Below, piece after piece: positions 28,013-36,183 of a stretch of 64,000 nt of DNA. Origin of the DNA: DATADD01 sp046262355 (GTDB taxonomy: Bacteria > Actinomycetota > CADDZG01 > WHSQ01). Below the pieces are notes generated by a model that was given only the letters and a program-made list of their open reading frames with translations, made no database searches and was not told the DNA's origin. Each line of letters starts with the position of its first letter. Positions within the stretch are counted from its first letter, which is position 1. A program made the position numbers and the translations under genes. The stretch covers positions 1-64,000 of the forward strand of contig JBHEMX010000053.1 of NCBI GenBank assembly GCA_046262355.1. Direction: 5' to 3'.

Positions 28013-29017
28013 TTGGACAGAGGCGAGCTCGCCGGCAACGACTTCATCTCGACCGCGGACTGGTCCGTGGACGAGCTGTCCACGGCTCTCGATGTCGCAG
28101 GCGAGCTCAAGTCCGCCTTCGGAGGCGACCGGCCTCACCGTCTCCTGCCCGACAAGACCCTGTTCATGATCTTTCTCGACCTCTCGACCCGGACGCGCAA
28201 CGCCTTCGAGGCGGGGATGACCCAACTCGGCGGGCACGCCCACTTCATCGACGCGAACACGTCGCAGATAGCGCACGGAGAGAGCCCGCGCGACATGGGC
28301 ATCATCCTGTCGTCATACGGCCATGGCATCGCGATCCGGCACGACAAGGTGCCGGGCGAGGGCAACGCCTACATGCGCGCCGTCGCCCAGCATGCCGACG
28401 CTCCCGTCATCAACCTGCAATGCGACGAGGATCATCCGACACAGCAGCTCGCGGATCTCATGACGATCGAAGAGGTCTTCGGCACCCGGGACCTGACCGG
28501 GATCAAGGTGTGCGTCTCGTGGGCCTATTCACCTTCGTACGCCAAGCCGATGAGCGTCCCACAAGGTCTCGCGCTGCTGCTTCCCCGCTTCGGTGCAGAG
28601 CTGACGATCGCGCGCCCGCCCGAGTTCCGTTTGATGCCGCATGTGATGGAGCGCGCGCAGAAGCTCGCGGCGGATCGGGGTGGCACGATCACCGAAGTCG
28701 ACGACATGGATGTGGGCTTCGAGGGTGCCGACGTCGTCTACCCGAAGTCCTGGGGCGCCGAGCACCTCTTCGGGAACGAGCAAGAGGCGTTGGCGTTGAA
28801 CGCTCGCCATCGTGAGTGGATCTGCGATGAACGCCGTATGGCGGTCGCGTCCGAGCGCGCGATCTACATGCACTGCCTGCCGGCCGATCGTGGCCACGAG
28901 GTCACCGACGAGGTCATAGACGGGCCTCGATCCGTCGTGTTCCAGGAGGCCGAGAACAGACTGCACACCGGCAAGGCGCTCTTGGCCCTGCTGATGGGAG
29001 GCTACGCCCGCACTTGA
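28013..29017 (+). CDS. ygeW: YgeW-like carbamoyltransferase
   Basis: 334 residues of the aspartate/ornithine carbamoyltransferase superfamily: LDLSTRTRNAF is the carbamoyl-phosphate loop, HPTQQLADLMTI and HCLPADRGHE are the other conserved motifs. YgeW members are knotted carbamoyltransferases thought to phosphorolyse a ureide in purine breakdown, giving carbamoyl phosphate for carbamate kinase. TTG 28013 follows a GAGGAGG site by 5 nt, which decides the start. Last gene of the operon, convergent with the DtxR-type gene. Confidence 0.85.
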   Translation: MDRGELAGNDFISTADWSVDELSTALDVAGELKSAFGGDRPHRLLPDKTLFMIFLDLSTRTRNAFEAGMTQLGGHAHFIDANTSQIAHGESPRDMGIILSSYGHGIAIRHDKVPGEGNAYMRAVAQHADAPVINLQCDEDHPTQQLADLMTIEEVFGTRDLTGIKVCVSWAYSPSYAKPMSVPQGLALLLPRFGAELTIARPPEFRLMPHVMERAQKLAADRGGTITEVDDMDVGFEGADVVYPKSWGAEHLFGNEQEALALNARHREWICDERRMAVASERAIYMHCLPADRGHEVTDEVIDGPRSVVFQEAENRLHTGKALLALLMGGYART

Positions 29018-29063
29018 TCTCCGGCGCGGTCAAGAGACGATCGCGTCGCTCGCCACGAGCGGG

Positions 29064-29780
29064 TCACGACGCCTCTGACGGCGCGCCGACATCGACGTCG
29101 ACGAGCACGTTGAACGCAGCATCGCGCCCGAGCTGGCGCTCGCCTTCGGCGACCGCGACCGTTAGGGGGCCGCCGAAGGGGCCTACCGCGACGAGGCGGA
29201 TGCGGACACCCGGGTAGATCCCCATGTCGCCCAGGTAGCGCAGCAGCTCGGGGTCGCGGTCGCTGACCTCTGCCACCGTCGCCGCGGCCCCGACGGCGAG
29301 GTCGGTGATGGCGACGCCGCTCGAGCGAGCGATGTCTCCGTCGCGCGGCGGGATGGGATGCCCGTGAGGATCCTCCGTGGGCTCGCCGAGGACCTTGGCG
29401 ATGCGGTCCTCCAGGCGCTCGGAAAGGACGTGTTCGAGCACCTCGGCCTCGTCATGCACCTCGTCCCACGGGACCCCGAGCGCCTCGGCCAGGTAGGTCT
29501 CGAGCAGCCGGTGATGGCGGATGACCTCGAGCGCGATCTTCCGGCCCGCGTTCGTCAACTCCGCCCCGCGGTAAGGGAGGTGCTTTACGAGCCCCAAGGA
29601 GTCGAGCTTCTTGAGCATGTTCGTTGCGGATGCAGCCGACACGTCGAGGCGTTCGGCGATCGCCTTGGTCGAGACCAGCGTGGCGCGCCTGCCCGCGGCC
29701 TCAGCCTCGTCCTCCAGGAGGCAGATGCCCTTCAGGTAGTCCTGGGCGGCGCGCGTCGCTCCGATCGGCATAGAAGCCAT
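29064..29780 (-). CDS. DtxR/MntR-family metal-dependent repressor
   Basis: 238 residues with the DtxR architecture. An N-terminal winged helix (IAERLDVSAASATNMLKKLDSLGLVKHLPYRGAELT) is followed by the dimerisation/metal-binding domain (HHRLLETYLAEALGVPWDEVHDEAEVLEHVLSE). A C-terminal SH3-like FeoA domain starts near residue 155. It should repress iron or manganese genes when metal is bound. A palindrome abuts the ATG at 29780, which suggests autoregulation and a leaderless mRNA. It sits between the ssnA-ygeW operon and ygeX and may be unrelated to purines. Confidence 0.88.
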   Translation of the reverse strand: MASMPIGATRAAQDYLKGICLLEDEAEAAGRRATLVSTKAIAERLDVSAASATNMLKKLDSLGLVKHLPYRGAELTNAGRKIALEVIRHHRLLETYLAEALGVPWDEVHDEAEVLEHVLSERLEDRIAKVLGEPTEDPHGHPIPPRDGDIARSSGVAITDLAVGAAATVAEVSDRDPELLRYLGDMGIYPGVRIRLVAVGPFGGPLTVAVAEGERQLGRDAAFNVLVDVDVGAPSEAS

Positions 29781-29781
29781 T

Positions 29782-29795
29782 TTAGCCGCAGCTAA
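29782..29795. promoter_or_regulatory. Candidate DtxR/MntR-type operator
   Basis: TTAGC-CGCA-GCTAA is a perfect 5-4-5 palindrome directly upstream of the DtxR-family start codon (29780). TTAG/CTAA arms are typical of DtxR-family operators. There is no room for a ribosome binding site, so the transcript is probably leaderless and the operator would overlap the -10 region. Confidence 0.55.
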
Positions 29796-29828
29796 TCCAA
29801 CCTCCCGCTATGTGCTCGAAGAGATGGC

Positions 29829-30974
29829 TCAGACCGGTCTGGGCGAGACGATGCGCGCGTAGGCCTCCGGATCCGTGGCGCCCTCGGTGCAGAGGACCAG
29901 CGCGGTCGCCGAACCGTCGAGGTGCAGCGCCGGCCGGGCGTCGGAGCCGTCGGAGAGCAGCGCCACGAGCGCACCGACCCCGGCCGCACCCGTCTCACCC
30001 GCCTCGATCCCCTCCGATGCCAGCATCCGCATCCCGGCGCGCGCCCACCCGTCATCGATCGCGACGAACGCATCGAAGCCGGCCGACACGGCAGGCCACG
30101 CCACGATCGAGGGCGTGCCGCAGTTGAGGCCGGCCATGATCGAGCCGTACGGCCCCGGCACCTGGACGGGTTTCCCCGCCTCGATGGACGCCTTGACGCA
30201 GGCGGCCGTGGTCGGTTCAACCCCGATCAGGAACGGCGCGTCGTCGGCATCTGCGCCACGCAGATGGCGTGCGGCCGCCGCCGCAAGCGCGCCGACCCCT
30301 ACCTGTATGAGGACGACCTCGGGAGCCGGCGCGTCCCGCCGGGCGAGCTGCTCGTCAATCTCGATAAATATCGTGGAATAGCCCTCGATGACCCAGCGGG
30401 GAACGTCGGCGTAGCCGGGCCACGAGGTATCGGAGATGACGAGGCACCGCTCCCCTGCCTCCTGCGCCGAGCGGGCCACGGCGTCGTCGTAGGTCCCGTC
30501 GACGACCTCGCAGCGCGCGCCCTCGCCCACAATCGCGTCGATGCGGGCGCGGGCCGTGCCCGCGGGCACGAAGATGCGCGCCTCGAGGCCGAGCAGACGG
30601 GCCATGCGCGCGACGGCACGCCCGTGGTTGCCGTCGGTGGCGGCGGCGAGCCCGAGTGGCCGATGTCCCTCGAGCCGGGCGGCGAGATCGGCGGCGGTCC
30701 GCCACGGCCCGAGCTCCCCGAAGCGTTGTTCCAGCGCGCGATACACGCCCCACGACGCGCCGAGGATCTTGAACGACGGCAGGCCGAGCCGGCGCGACTC
30801 GTCCTTGACCCAGACCCTGCGGAGGCCGAGTCGAGCCGCGCAGGCGGGCGCGTCGAGGAGCGGCGAGGGCTCGTATCCGGGGAGCTTGCGGTGATACGAG
30901 AGCGGGGCACGCGTCGGCTCTGTGTCGAGGGCGGCCGCGGCGTGGGGGTTGAGCAGCCAGGCAGGCGAGGTCAC
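29829..30974 (-). CDS. ygeX: Diaminopropionate ammonia-lyase, YgeX-like
   Basis: 381 residues of the fold-type II PLP family. The PLP Lys is in GLPSFKILGASWGVYRA, the phosphate/ring-binding motif is ATDGNHGRAVARMA, and a Gly-rich loop is in IQVGVGALAAAAARHL. It matches diaminopropionate ammonia-lyase, which converts 2,3-diaminopropionate to pyruvate and ammonia, the terminal step proposed for the E. coli yge purine route. GTG 30974 overlaps the hyuA stop (GTGA), so it follows hyuA in one operon. Confidence 0.85.
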   Translation of the reverse strand: MTSPAWLLNPHAAAALDTEPTRAPLSYHRKLPGYEPSPLLDAPACAARLGLRRVWVKDESRRLGLPSFKILGASWGVYRALEQRFGELGPWRTAADLAARLEGHRPLGLAAATDGNHGRAVARMARLLGLEARIFVPAGTARARIDAIVGEGARCEVVDGTYDDAVARSAQEAGERCLVISDTSWPGYADVPRWVIEGYSTIFIEIDEQLARRDAPAPEVVLIQVGVGALAAAAARHLRGADADDAPFLIGVEPTTAACVKASIEAGKPVQVPGPYGSIMAGLNCGTPSIVAWPAVSAGFDAFVAIDDGWARAGMRMLASEGIEAGETGAAGVGALVALLSDGSDARPALHLDGSATALVLCTEGATDPEAYARIVSPRPV

Positions 30975-32368
30975 TGCCCGCTCGCTCCGCGCGCCACGAA
31001 CCGTCCCCACCCGGGGCCTCCCACGGGCTCGCCGTCGCGCGCCACCACCCTGCCGCGGCACAGCACCAGCGACGGCCAGCCTCGCACGGTCACGTCCGCG
31101 TACGGTGAGTCGTCGACCCGCATGTGGAGACGCTCGGCCAGCAAGGACTTCTGCGCGGAGGGGTCGAACACGACGACGTCGGCGTCGGCTCCGGCGACGA
31201 TGGAACCCTTGGCCGGATGCAGCCCGAAGAGTCGCGCCGGAGTCGTGCAGCAGCGATCCACCCATTGCTCGGGCGACATGTCGCCGTCGACGACGCGCTG
31301 GTACAGGAGCGACAGGCGCGTCTCGATGCCGGGCAGGCCGCCCGGGATGTCGCTGAAGTTCGTCCAGCCTCGACCGGAGAGACCGGCGCTCCTGTCCGCC
31401 CTCGTGAAGGGGCAGTGATCGGTCGACACCACCTGGAGAGTGCCACGGGCGAGGCCCTCCCAGAGCTCTTCTTGGTGCCACGGATCCCTCAACGGCGGCG
31501 CACAGACGTAGCGCGCCGCCGAGGCTGGGTCGTCGTCGTAGCGATCGGCGGAGAGATAGAGGTACTGCGGGCAGGTCTCGGCGTAAAAGGGCTGCCCGCT
31601 CGTGCGCGCGCGCCGCACCTGCTCGAGTGCGGGAGCGCTGGAGAGATGAACCACGTAGCAGGGAGCCTGTGCGTCCGCAGCCATGCGCGCCGCGCGCCGC
31701 ACCGCAGCGGCCTCGGCGGCCGGGGGACGCGAGCGCGCATGCCACTTCGGTGCGACGCGACCCGCGCTCAAGGCCTCGGAGCGAAGCCGCGCCACCGTTG
31801 CGTCGTCCTCACAGTGGAGGCAGACGAGCGCGCCGGCCTTCCCCGCGGCCACCAGGACCTCGAAGATGACGTCGTCGGAGACCATGAGTCGATCGGGATA
31901 CGTCATGTAGAGCTTGAAGCTCGTCACGCCCGCCTCGACCATCTCCGCGACGATGTCGTCGGCCGGACGAGGGAGCTCCGTCAGGCTCATGTGGAAGGCG
32001 TAGTCGACGACGGCCTTGCCCTCGGCTTTGGCATGCCACGCCGCGAGCCCCTGGGCGACCGACTCGCCGCGATAGGCCGTGGCGAAGTCGATTATCGTCG
32101 TCGTTCCGCCGCACGCGGCCGCCTGTGTGCCCGAGAAGAAGTCGTCCGAGGACCTCGTGACGCCGACATCCATGTCGAGGTGGGTGTGTACGTCCACCGC
32201 TCCGGGCAGCACGAGCTTGCCGCGCGCGTCGATCACGGCGGTGCCGGGGCCGGGACGTAGGTCGCCGACCGCCGAGATCCGCTCGCCCGCGAGGAGCACG
32301 TCGGCGCGCCGCACGCCGTCGGACGAGACGAGGTCGCCGCCGGCGATGAGAACCTCGGCCTCGCTCGT
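30971..32368 (-). CDS. hyuA: Dihydropyrimidinase/phenylhydantoinase family hydrolase, HyuA-like
   Basis: About 465 residues. Cyclic amidohydrolase motifs: PGAVDVHTHLDMD with the first two His ligands, SFKLYMTYPDRLM with the bridging Lys, LVCLHCEDDATV and YVVHLSSAPAL with further His ligands, STDHCPFTRADR with the final Asp. E. coli HyuA belongs to the same purine gene set. The start is unresolved: ATG 32416 lies upstream of the shared palindrome, no ATG/GTG/TTG lies between the palindrome and EVLIAGGDLV, and ACG at 32368 follows AAGGG by 8 nt. I give the ACG position. Confidence 0.85.
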   Translation of the reverse strand, partial: TSEAEVLIAGGDLVSSDGVRRADVLLAGERISAVGDLRPGPGTAVIDARGKLVLPGAVDVHTHLDMDVGVTRSSDDFFSGTQAAACGGTTTIIDFATAYRGESVAQGLAAWHAKAEGKAVVDYAFHMSLTELPRPADDIVAEMVEAGVTSFKLYMTYPDRLMVSDDVIFEVLVAAGKAGALVCLHCEDDATVARLRSEALSAGRVAPKWHARSRPPAAEAAAVRRAARMAADAQAPCYVVHLSSAPALEQVRRARTSGQPFYAETCPQYLYLSADRYDDDPASAARYVCAPPLRDPWHQEELWEGLARGTLQVVSTDHCPFTRADRSAGLSGRGWTNFSDIPGGLPGIETRLSLLYQRVVDGDMSPEQWVDRCCTTPARLFGLHPAKGSIVAGADADVVVFDPSAQKSLLAERLHMRVDDSPYADVTVRGWPSLVLCRGRVVARDGEPVGGPGWGRFVARGASGQ

Positions 32369-32379
32369 TGTCTCGTCCC

Positions 32380-32421
32380 TTCTACAAAATGTTGAAAATG
32401 CCGACGCTTGAATCATAAGAT
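32380..32421 (+). promoter_or_regulatory. Shared operator and promoter between hyuA and carbamate kinase
   Basis: The 17-bp near-palindrome TTCTACA-AAA-TGTTGAA (32380-32396) has the same 7-3-7 layout as the site at 21733. It overlaps a plus-strand -35 box TTGAAA (32392-32397), with TAAGAT at 32416-32421 (18-bp spacer). It lies in the divergent gap, so one bound regulator could control both the hyuA-ygeX operon and the long plus-strand operon. Confidence 0.65.
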
Positions 32422-32440
32422 TCCCTGGGTGAAGGGTGAC

Positions 32441-33448
32441 GTGTCCGGCCGCGCTGGTGATCCGGGGCAGGGTGCGCCGGTCATGGTCATCGCGCTGGGC
32501 GGCAACGCGATCACCCGCGCGGGTGACGAACCCTCCGTCGCAGCACAGTTCGAGCGCACGCGCGAGACGGTGGCGATGCTCATGCCGGTCATCACGTCGG
32601 GCGCGTGGCGGATCGTGTTCACCCACGGCAACGGCCCGCAGGTGGGCAACATCCTGCTCCGTTCGGACCTCGCGGCGGAGGCAGGCGAGCTCCCGAGGCT
32701 ACCTGTCGACATCGCCGTGGCGGACACACAAGGCGGCATGGGATACATGATCCAGCAGTGCCTTTCGAACGCGCTCTGGGAGTCGGGGCTGAGCAGCCCG
32801 GTCGCCACGGTCATCACTCAGGTCATCGTGGACGAGGAACACCCCGCGTTCCACGACCCGAGCAAGCCGATCGGTCGCTACTACCGTGCGGACCAGGTGG
32901 ACGAGCTGCGCCGTCACGACTGGACCATGAGCGAGGACCCTCAGGGCCGGGGCTGGCGCCGGGTCGTCCCCTCGCCCGAGCCCGTCGAGATCGTCGAGCA
33001 GCCCATCATCCGGGAGCTCCTCTCCGAAGGCGTCATCGTGATCGCCTGCGGAGGCGGCGGCATCCCCGTGTACTCGAATGAGGCGGGAGCGCTGAACGGC
33101 ACCGACGCCGTGATCGACAAGGACCTCGCCTCTGCGCTCCTTGCGACGCAGGTCGACGCCTCGCTCCTCGCGGTCCTGACCGAGGTCGATCGCGTCTACC
33201 TGAACTACGGCGCGCCCAACGAGCAACCGGTGGACGAGATCGACGCGGCGTCGCTGAGGCGGCTCGCGAGCGAGGGCCACTTCCCGGCCGGATCCATGGG
33301 CCCCAAGGTCGACGCGGTCGTGCGCTTCATCGAGCGCGGCGGCAAGCGAGCGATCATCACCTCCCCGGATCTGCTCGAGGCCGCCCTCGACGGACGTGCG
33401 GGAACCCAGGTGACTCCCGCGGTCGCGATCGAGGCGGCGGCCTCGTGA
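32441..33448 (+). CDS. arcC: Carbamate kinase
   Basis: 335 residues. MVIALGGNAITRAG is the phosphate-binding N-terminal strand; HGNGPQVGNILLRSD, EQPIIRELLSEGVIVIACGGGGIPV and the C-terminal FPAGSMGPKVDAVVRFIE are carbamate-kinase signatures. It makes ATP from carbamoyl phosphate, the energy-yielding partner of YgeW. The GTG 32441 start follows AAGGG closely and fits the promoter at 32392-32421; ATG 32483, nearer the conserved strand, is the alternative. Confidence 0.9.
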   Translation: MSGRAGDPGQGAPVMVIALGGNAITRAGDEPSVAAQFERTRETVAMLMPVITSGAWRIVFTHGNGPQVGNILLRSDLAAEAGELPRLPVDIAVADTQGGMGYMIQQCLSNALWESGLSSPVATVITQVIVDEEHPAFHDPSKPIGRYYRADQVDELRRHDWTMSEDPQGRGWRRVVPSPEPVEIVEQPIIRELLSEGVIVIACGGGGIPVYSNEAGALNGTDAVIDKDLASALLATQVDASLLAVLTEVDRVYLNYGAPNEQPVDEIDAASLRRLASEGHFPAGSMGPKVDAVVRFIERGGKRAIITSPDLLEAALDGRAGTQVTPAVAIEAAAS

Positions 33449-33459
33449 GGCCTTAGTCC

Positions 33460-34329
33460 ATGGACGTCTTGCAGCCCACCGACCTGGCCGAGGCACTCGA
33501 GCTCAAGGCTGCGCATCCCGGCGCGGTGCCCCTCGCGGGGGGCACGGATGTGATGGTCGAGCTCAATTTCGACCGGCGCCGGCCGGGCGCCATCATCGAC
33601 CTCACCCGCGTCCCGGAGCTGGACGGATGGTCGAGCGACGAGGGCCGCGTCAGGCTCGGGGCGGGCGTCACATTCACGCGCGTGATCGACGAGCTGGGCG
33701 AGCTGCTGCCGGGACTGGCGCTCGCGTCGCGCACCGTCGGGTCACCGCAGATTCGCAACCGCGGCACGATAGGCGGCAACCTCGGGACCTCATCGCCGGC
33801 CGGGGACGCGCTGCCGCCGCTGATGGCGGCGGGGGCGGAGGTCGAGCTCGCGTCGACGCGTGGAACACGACGCCTGACGCTTGATGAGTTCCTGGTGGGT
33901 CCCAAGCGCAACGTCGCGGAACCCGACGAGCTCATCGTCGCCGTGCACGTGCCCGAGGCCACGGGGGCGCAGCAGTTCTCGAAGATCGGGACGCGCAACG
34001 CCATGGTTATCGCGGTGGCCGCCTTCGCCGTGTGCATCGACGAAGCCGCTCGTGCGGTGCGCACGGGCATCGGCTCGGCGGGGCCCACGATCCTGCGCGC
34101 CGCCGAAGCCGAGAGCTTCATCACATCGGCGCTCGAAGAGGGTGGCCTGTGGGAGTCGCGCGCTCCCCTCCTCGCGCCGACCCTCGAGCGATTCGGACAA
34201 CTCGTGGCGCGCGCAGCGCGCCCGATCGACGACGTGCGCGGAACGGCGGACTACAGGCGACATGCGCTCGGGGTGATGGCGCGCCGGACGCTCATGTGGG
34301 CCTGGAACGACCACGCGAGGAGCGCCTGA
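33460..34329 (+). CDS. xdhB: Xanthine dehydrogenase FAD-binding subunit
   Basis: 289 residues of the CoxM/XdhB FAD family: VPLAGGTDVMVELNF and TIGGNLGTSSPAGDALPPL are the two FAD pyrophosphate-binding loops. It passes electrons from the iron-sulfur subunit to NAD or another acceptor. ATG 33460 lies 12 nt after carbamate kinase, and the 2Fe-2S subunit follows after 1 nt. Confidence 0.9.
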   Translation: MDVLQPTDLAEALELKAAHPGAVPLAGGTDVMVELNFDRRRPGAIIDLTRVPELDGWSSDEGRVRLGAGVTFTRVIDELGELLPGLALASRTVGSPQIRNRGTIGGNLGTSSPAGDALPPLMAAGAEVELASTRGTRRLTLDEFLVGPKRNVAEPDELIVAVHVPEATGAQQFSKIGTRNAMVIAVAAFAVCIDEAARAVRTGIGSAGPTILRAAEAESFITSALEEGGLWESRAPLLAPTLERFGQLVARAARPIDDVRGTADYRRHALGVMARRTLMWAWNDHARSA

Positions 34330-34330
34330 C

Positions 34331-34801
34331 ATGCAGCTGCGCGTGACCGTCAACGGCGACCGCCAGGAGGTGGACGGCTTGTGGCCGGGCGAGAGCTTGC
34401 TGTACGTGTTGCGCGAGCGCATGGGCTATCCGGGATCAAAGAACGCGTGCGAACAGGGCGAGTGCGGTTCATGCTCTGTCTACCTCGATGGGGTCCTCGT
34501 GTGCGCCTGCCTCGTGCTCGCGGCCCAGGCTCAAGACCGGGAGGTCGTGACCGTCGAGGGACTGGCCCGCGCCGCGGAGCTACACCCCGTGCAGGAGGCC
34601 TACGTCGAGGCCGGCGCGGTCCAGTGCGGTTTCTGCACGCCCGGCCTCGTCGTGGCCACCCACGAGCTGCTACAGCGCAACCCGGAACCGAGCGACGCCG
34701 AGGTGCGCGAGGCGCTGGCGGGGAACCTTTGTCGCTGCACCGGGTACGAGAAGATCCTCGCGGCGGTCGGCCTCGCAGCCGCGCGCATGAAGGCCTCGTG
34801 A
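34331..34801 (+). CDS. xdhC: Xanthine dehydrogenase 2Fe-2S subunit
   Basis: 156 residues with both clusters of the CoxS/XdhC family: C40-x4-C45-x2-C48 in the plant-type ferredoxin domain, then CGFC and CRC in the helical domain (VQCGFCTPGLVVATHELL, NLCRCTGYEKI). Its stop overlaps the GTG of the amidohydrolase gene. Confidence 0.93.
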   Translation: MQLRVTVNGDRQEVDGLWPGESLLYVLRERMGYPGSKNACEQGECGSCSVYLDGVLVCACLVLAAQAQDREVVTVEGLARAAELHPVQEAYVEAGAVQCGFCTPGLVVATHELLQRNPEPSDAEVREALAGNLCRCTGYEKILAAVGLAAARMKAS

Positions 34802-36183
34802 AGCGCCGGCCGGAGCGCGTGGTCCTCGAGGGCTGCGCGCTCGCGGCGATGGATGCGGCGGGCACCGAGCTCGCCGACGGCCACATCGTCCTCGAGGACG
34901 GGATCATCACGTCGGTCGGGCCCGGACGAGCCCCCGCTCGAGACGGCGGCGAGCGCGGGGCGCGCATCGACGGCGGCGGGACGCTTGCTACCCCGGGCCT
35001 CGTCAACTGTCACCATCACCTCTACCAGTGGCTCACCCGCGGCCTGGCGCAACAGTCCAACCTGTTCGAGTGGCTCGTGGCGCTCTATCCGGTGTGGGCC
35101 CGGCTCGACGAAGACCTCGAGGCGGTGGCGGCGAGCGCGGGGTCGGCGGCGCTCGCCACCACGGGCTGCACCACCACCACGGATCATCACTACGTCTTCC
35201 CGCGCGCCGCGGGAGACCTTCTCGGGGCCTCGATCGAGGCGGTGGGAAAGATAGGGTTACGGTTCCACCCCTGTCGCGGCTCGATGGACCTCGGGCGCTC
35301 GGCCGGAGGTCTTCCGCCGGACGAGGTGACCGAGGACCTCGATGTCATCATGGCGGCCACCGAGGCGGCGATAGACGGGCACCACGACGACTCCTTCGGC
35401 GCCATGGTCCGGATCGCGGTGGCGCCCTGCTCACCCTTCTCGGTCTCGACCGAGCTCATGCGCGCGGCGGCGGAGCTGGCTCGGGAGCGCGGCGTTCGCC
35501 TGCATACCCATCTCGCCGAGACCGTCGAGGAGGAGGAGTTCTGCATCGAGCGCTTCGGCATGCGTCCCGTCGAGTTTCTCGATGACCTCGGCTGGCTGGG
35601 CGATGACGTGTGGCTCGCACACTGCGTCCACCTCGACGGCGCAGAGACGACCAGGTTCGGCGCCACGGGGACGGGCGTCGCCCACTGCCCGAGCTCGAAC
35701 GCTCGGCTCGGCGCAGGGATCGCGCCCGTGGCCTCACTCGTGAGCGCGGGCGCGCCGGTGGGACTCGGGGTGGACGGGGCTGCGTCCAACGAGGCGGGAG
35801 CGCTCGCGGCCGAGATGCACGAGGCGCTGCTGATGGCGCGGCTTCGATCCGGGCCCCGGGCGCTCGAGGCGCGCCAAGCGCTGGCCCTTGCCACCATCGG
35901 CGGCGCACGCTGCCTCGGGCGCGCCGCCGAGCTCGGCTCGCTCGAGGTCGGCAAGGTGGCCGACGTCGCCCTGTGGAGGCTCGACGAGCTCGGGCGCGCC
36001 GGGATCCAAGATCCCGTTGCCGCGCTCGTCTTCGGCCCGCATGCCCGCGTGGAGCACCTGCTCGTGGACGGACGCGTGATCGTCGAGGACGGTGAGCTGC
36101 GCTCGGCCGACGAACGCTCGCTCGCGCGCGATCTCGCGGCGGCCAGCCGCCGGCTCGCCGAGGAAGCGCAGACCGCGGCATGA
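34798..36183 (+). CDS. 8-oxoguanine deaminase-like amidohydrolase
   Basis: 461 residues of the TRZ/ATZ family. LVNCHHHLYQWLTRGLAQ, HTHLAETVEEEEF, LAHCVHLDGAE and LGVDGAASNEAG carry the metal ligands and follow the 8-oxoguanine deaminase/hydroxyatrazine hydrolase pattern. It probably removes an exocyclic amine from guanine-like or oxidised purines, giving the xanthine or urate used by the adjacent dehydrogenase. It is a paralogue of the SsnA-like protein at 26715. GTG 34798 overlaps the previous stop; its own stop overlaps xdhA. Confidence 0.85.
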   Translation: MKRRPERVVLEGCALAAMDAAGTELADGHIVLEDGIITSVGPGRAPARDGGERGARIDGGGTLATPGLVNCHHHLYQWLTRGLAQQSNLFEWLVALYPVWARLDEDLEAVAASAGSAALATTGCTTTTDHHYVFPRAAGDLLGASIEAVGKIGLRFHPCRGSMDLGRSAGGLPPDEVTEDLDVIMAATEAAIDGHHDDSFGAMVRIAVAPCSPFSVSTELMRAAAELARERGVRLHTHLAETVEEEEFCIERFGMRPVEFLDDLGWLGDDVWLAHCVHLDGAETTRFGATGTGVAHCPSSNARLGAGIAPVASLVSAGAPVGLGVDGAASNEAGALAAEMHEALLMARLRSGPRALEARQALALATIGGARCLGRAAELGSLEVGKVADVALWRLDELGRAGIQDPVAALVFGPHARVEHLLVDGRVIVEDGELRSADERSLARDLAAASRRLAEEAQTAA

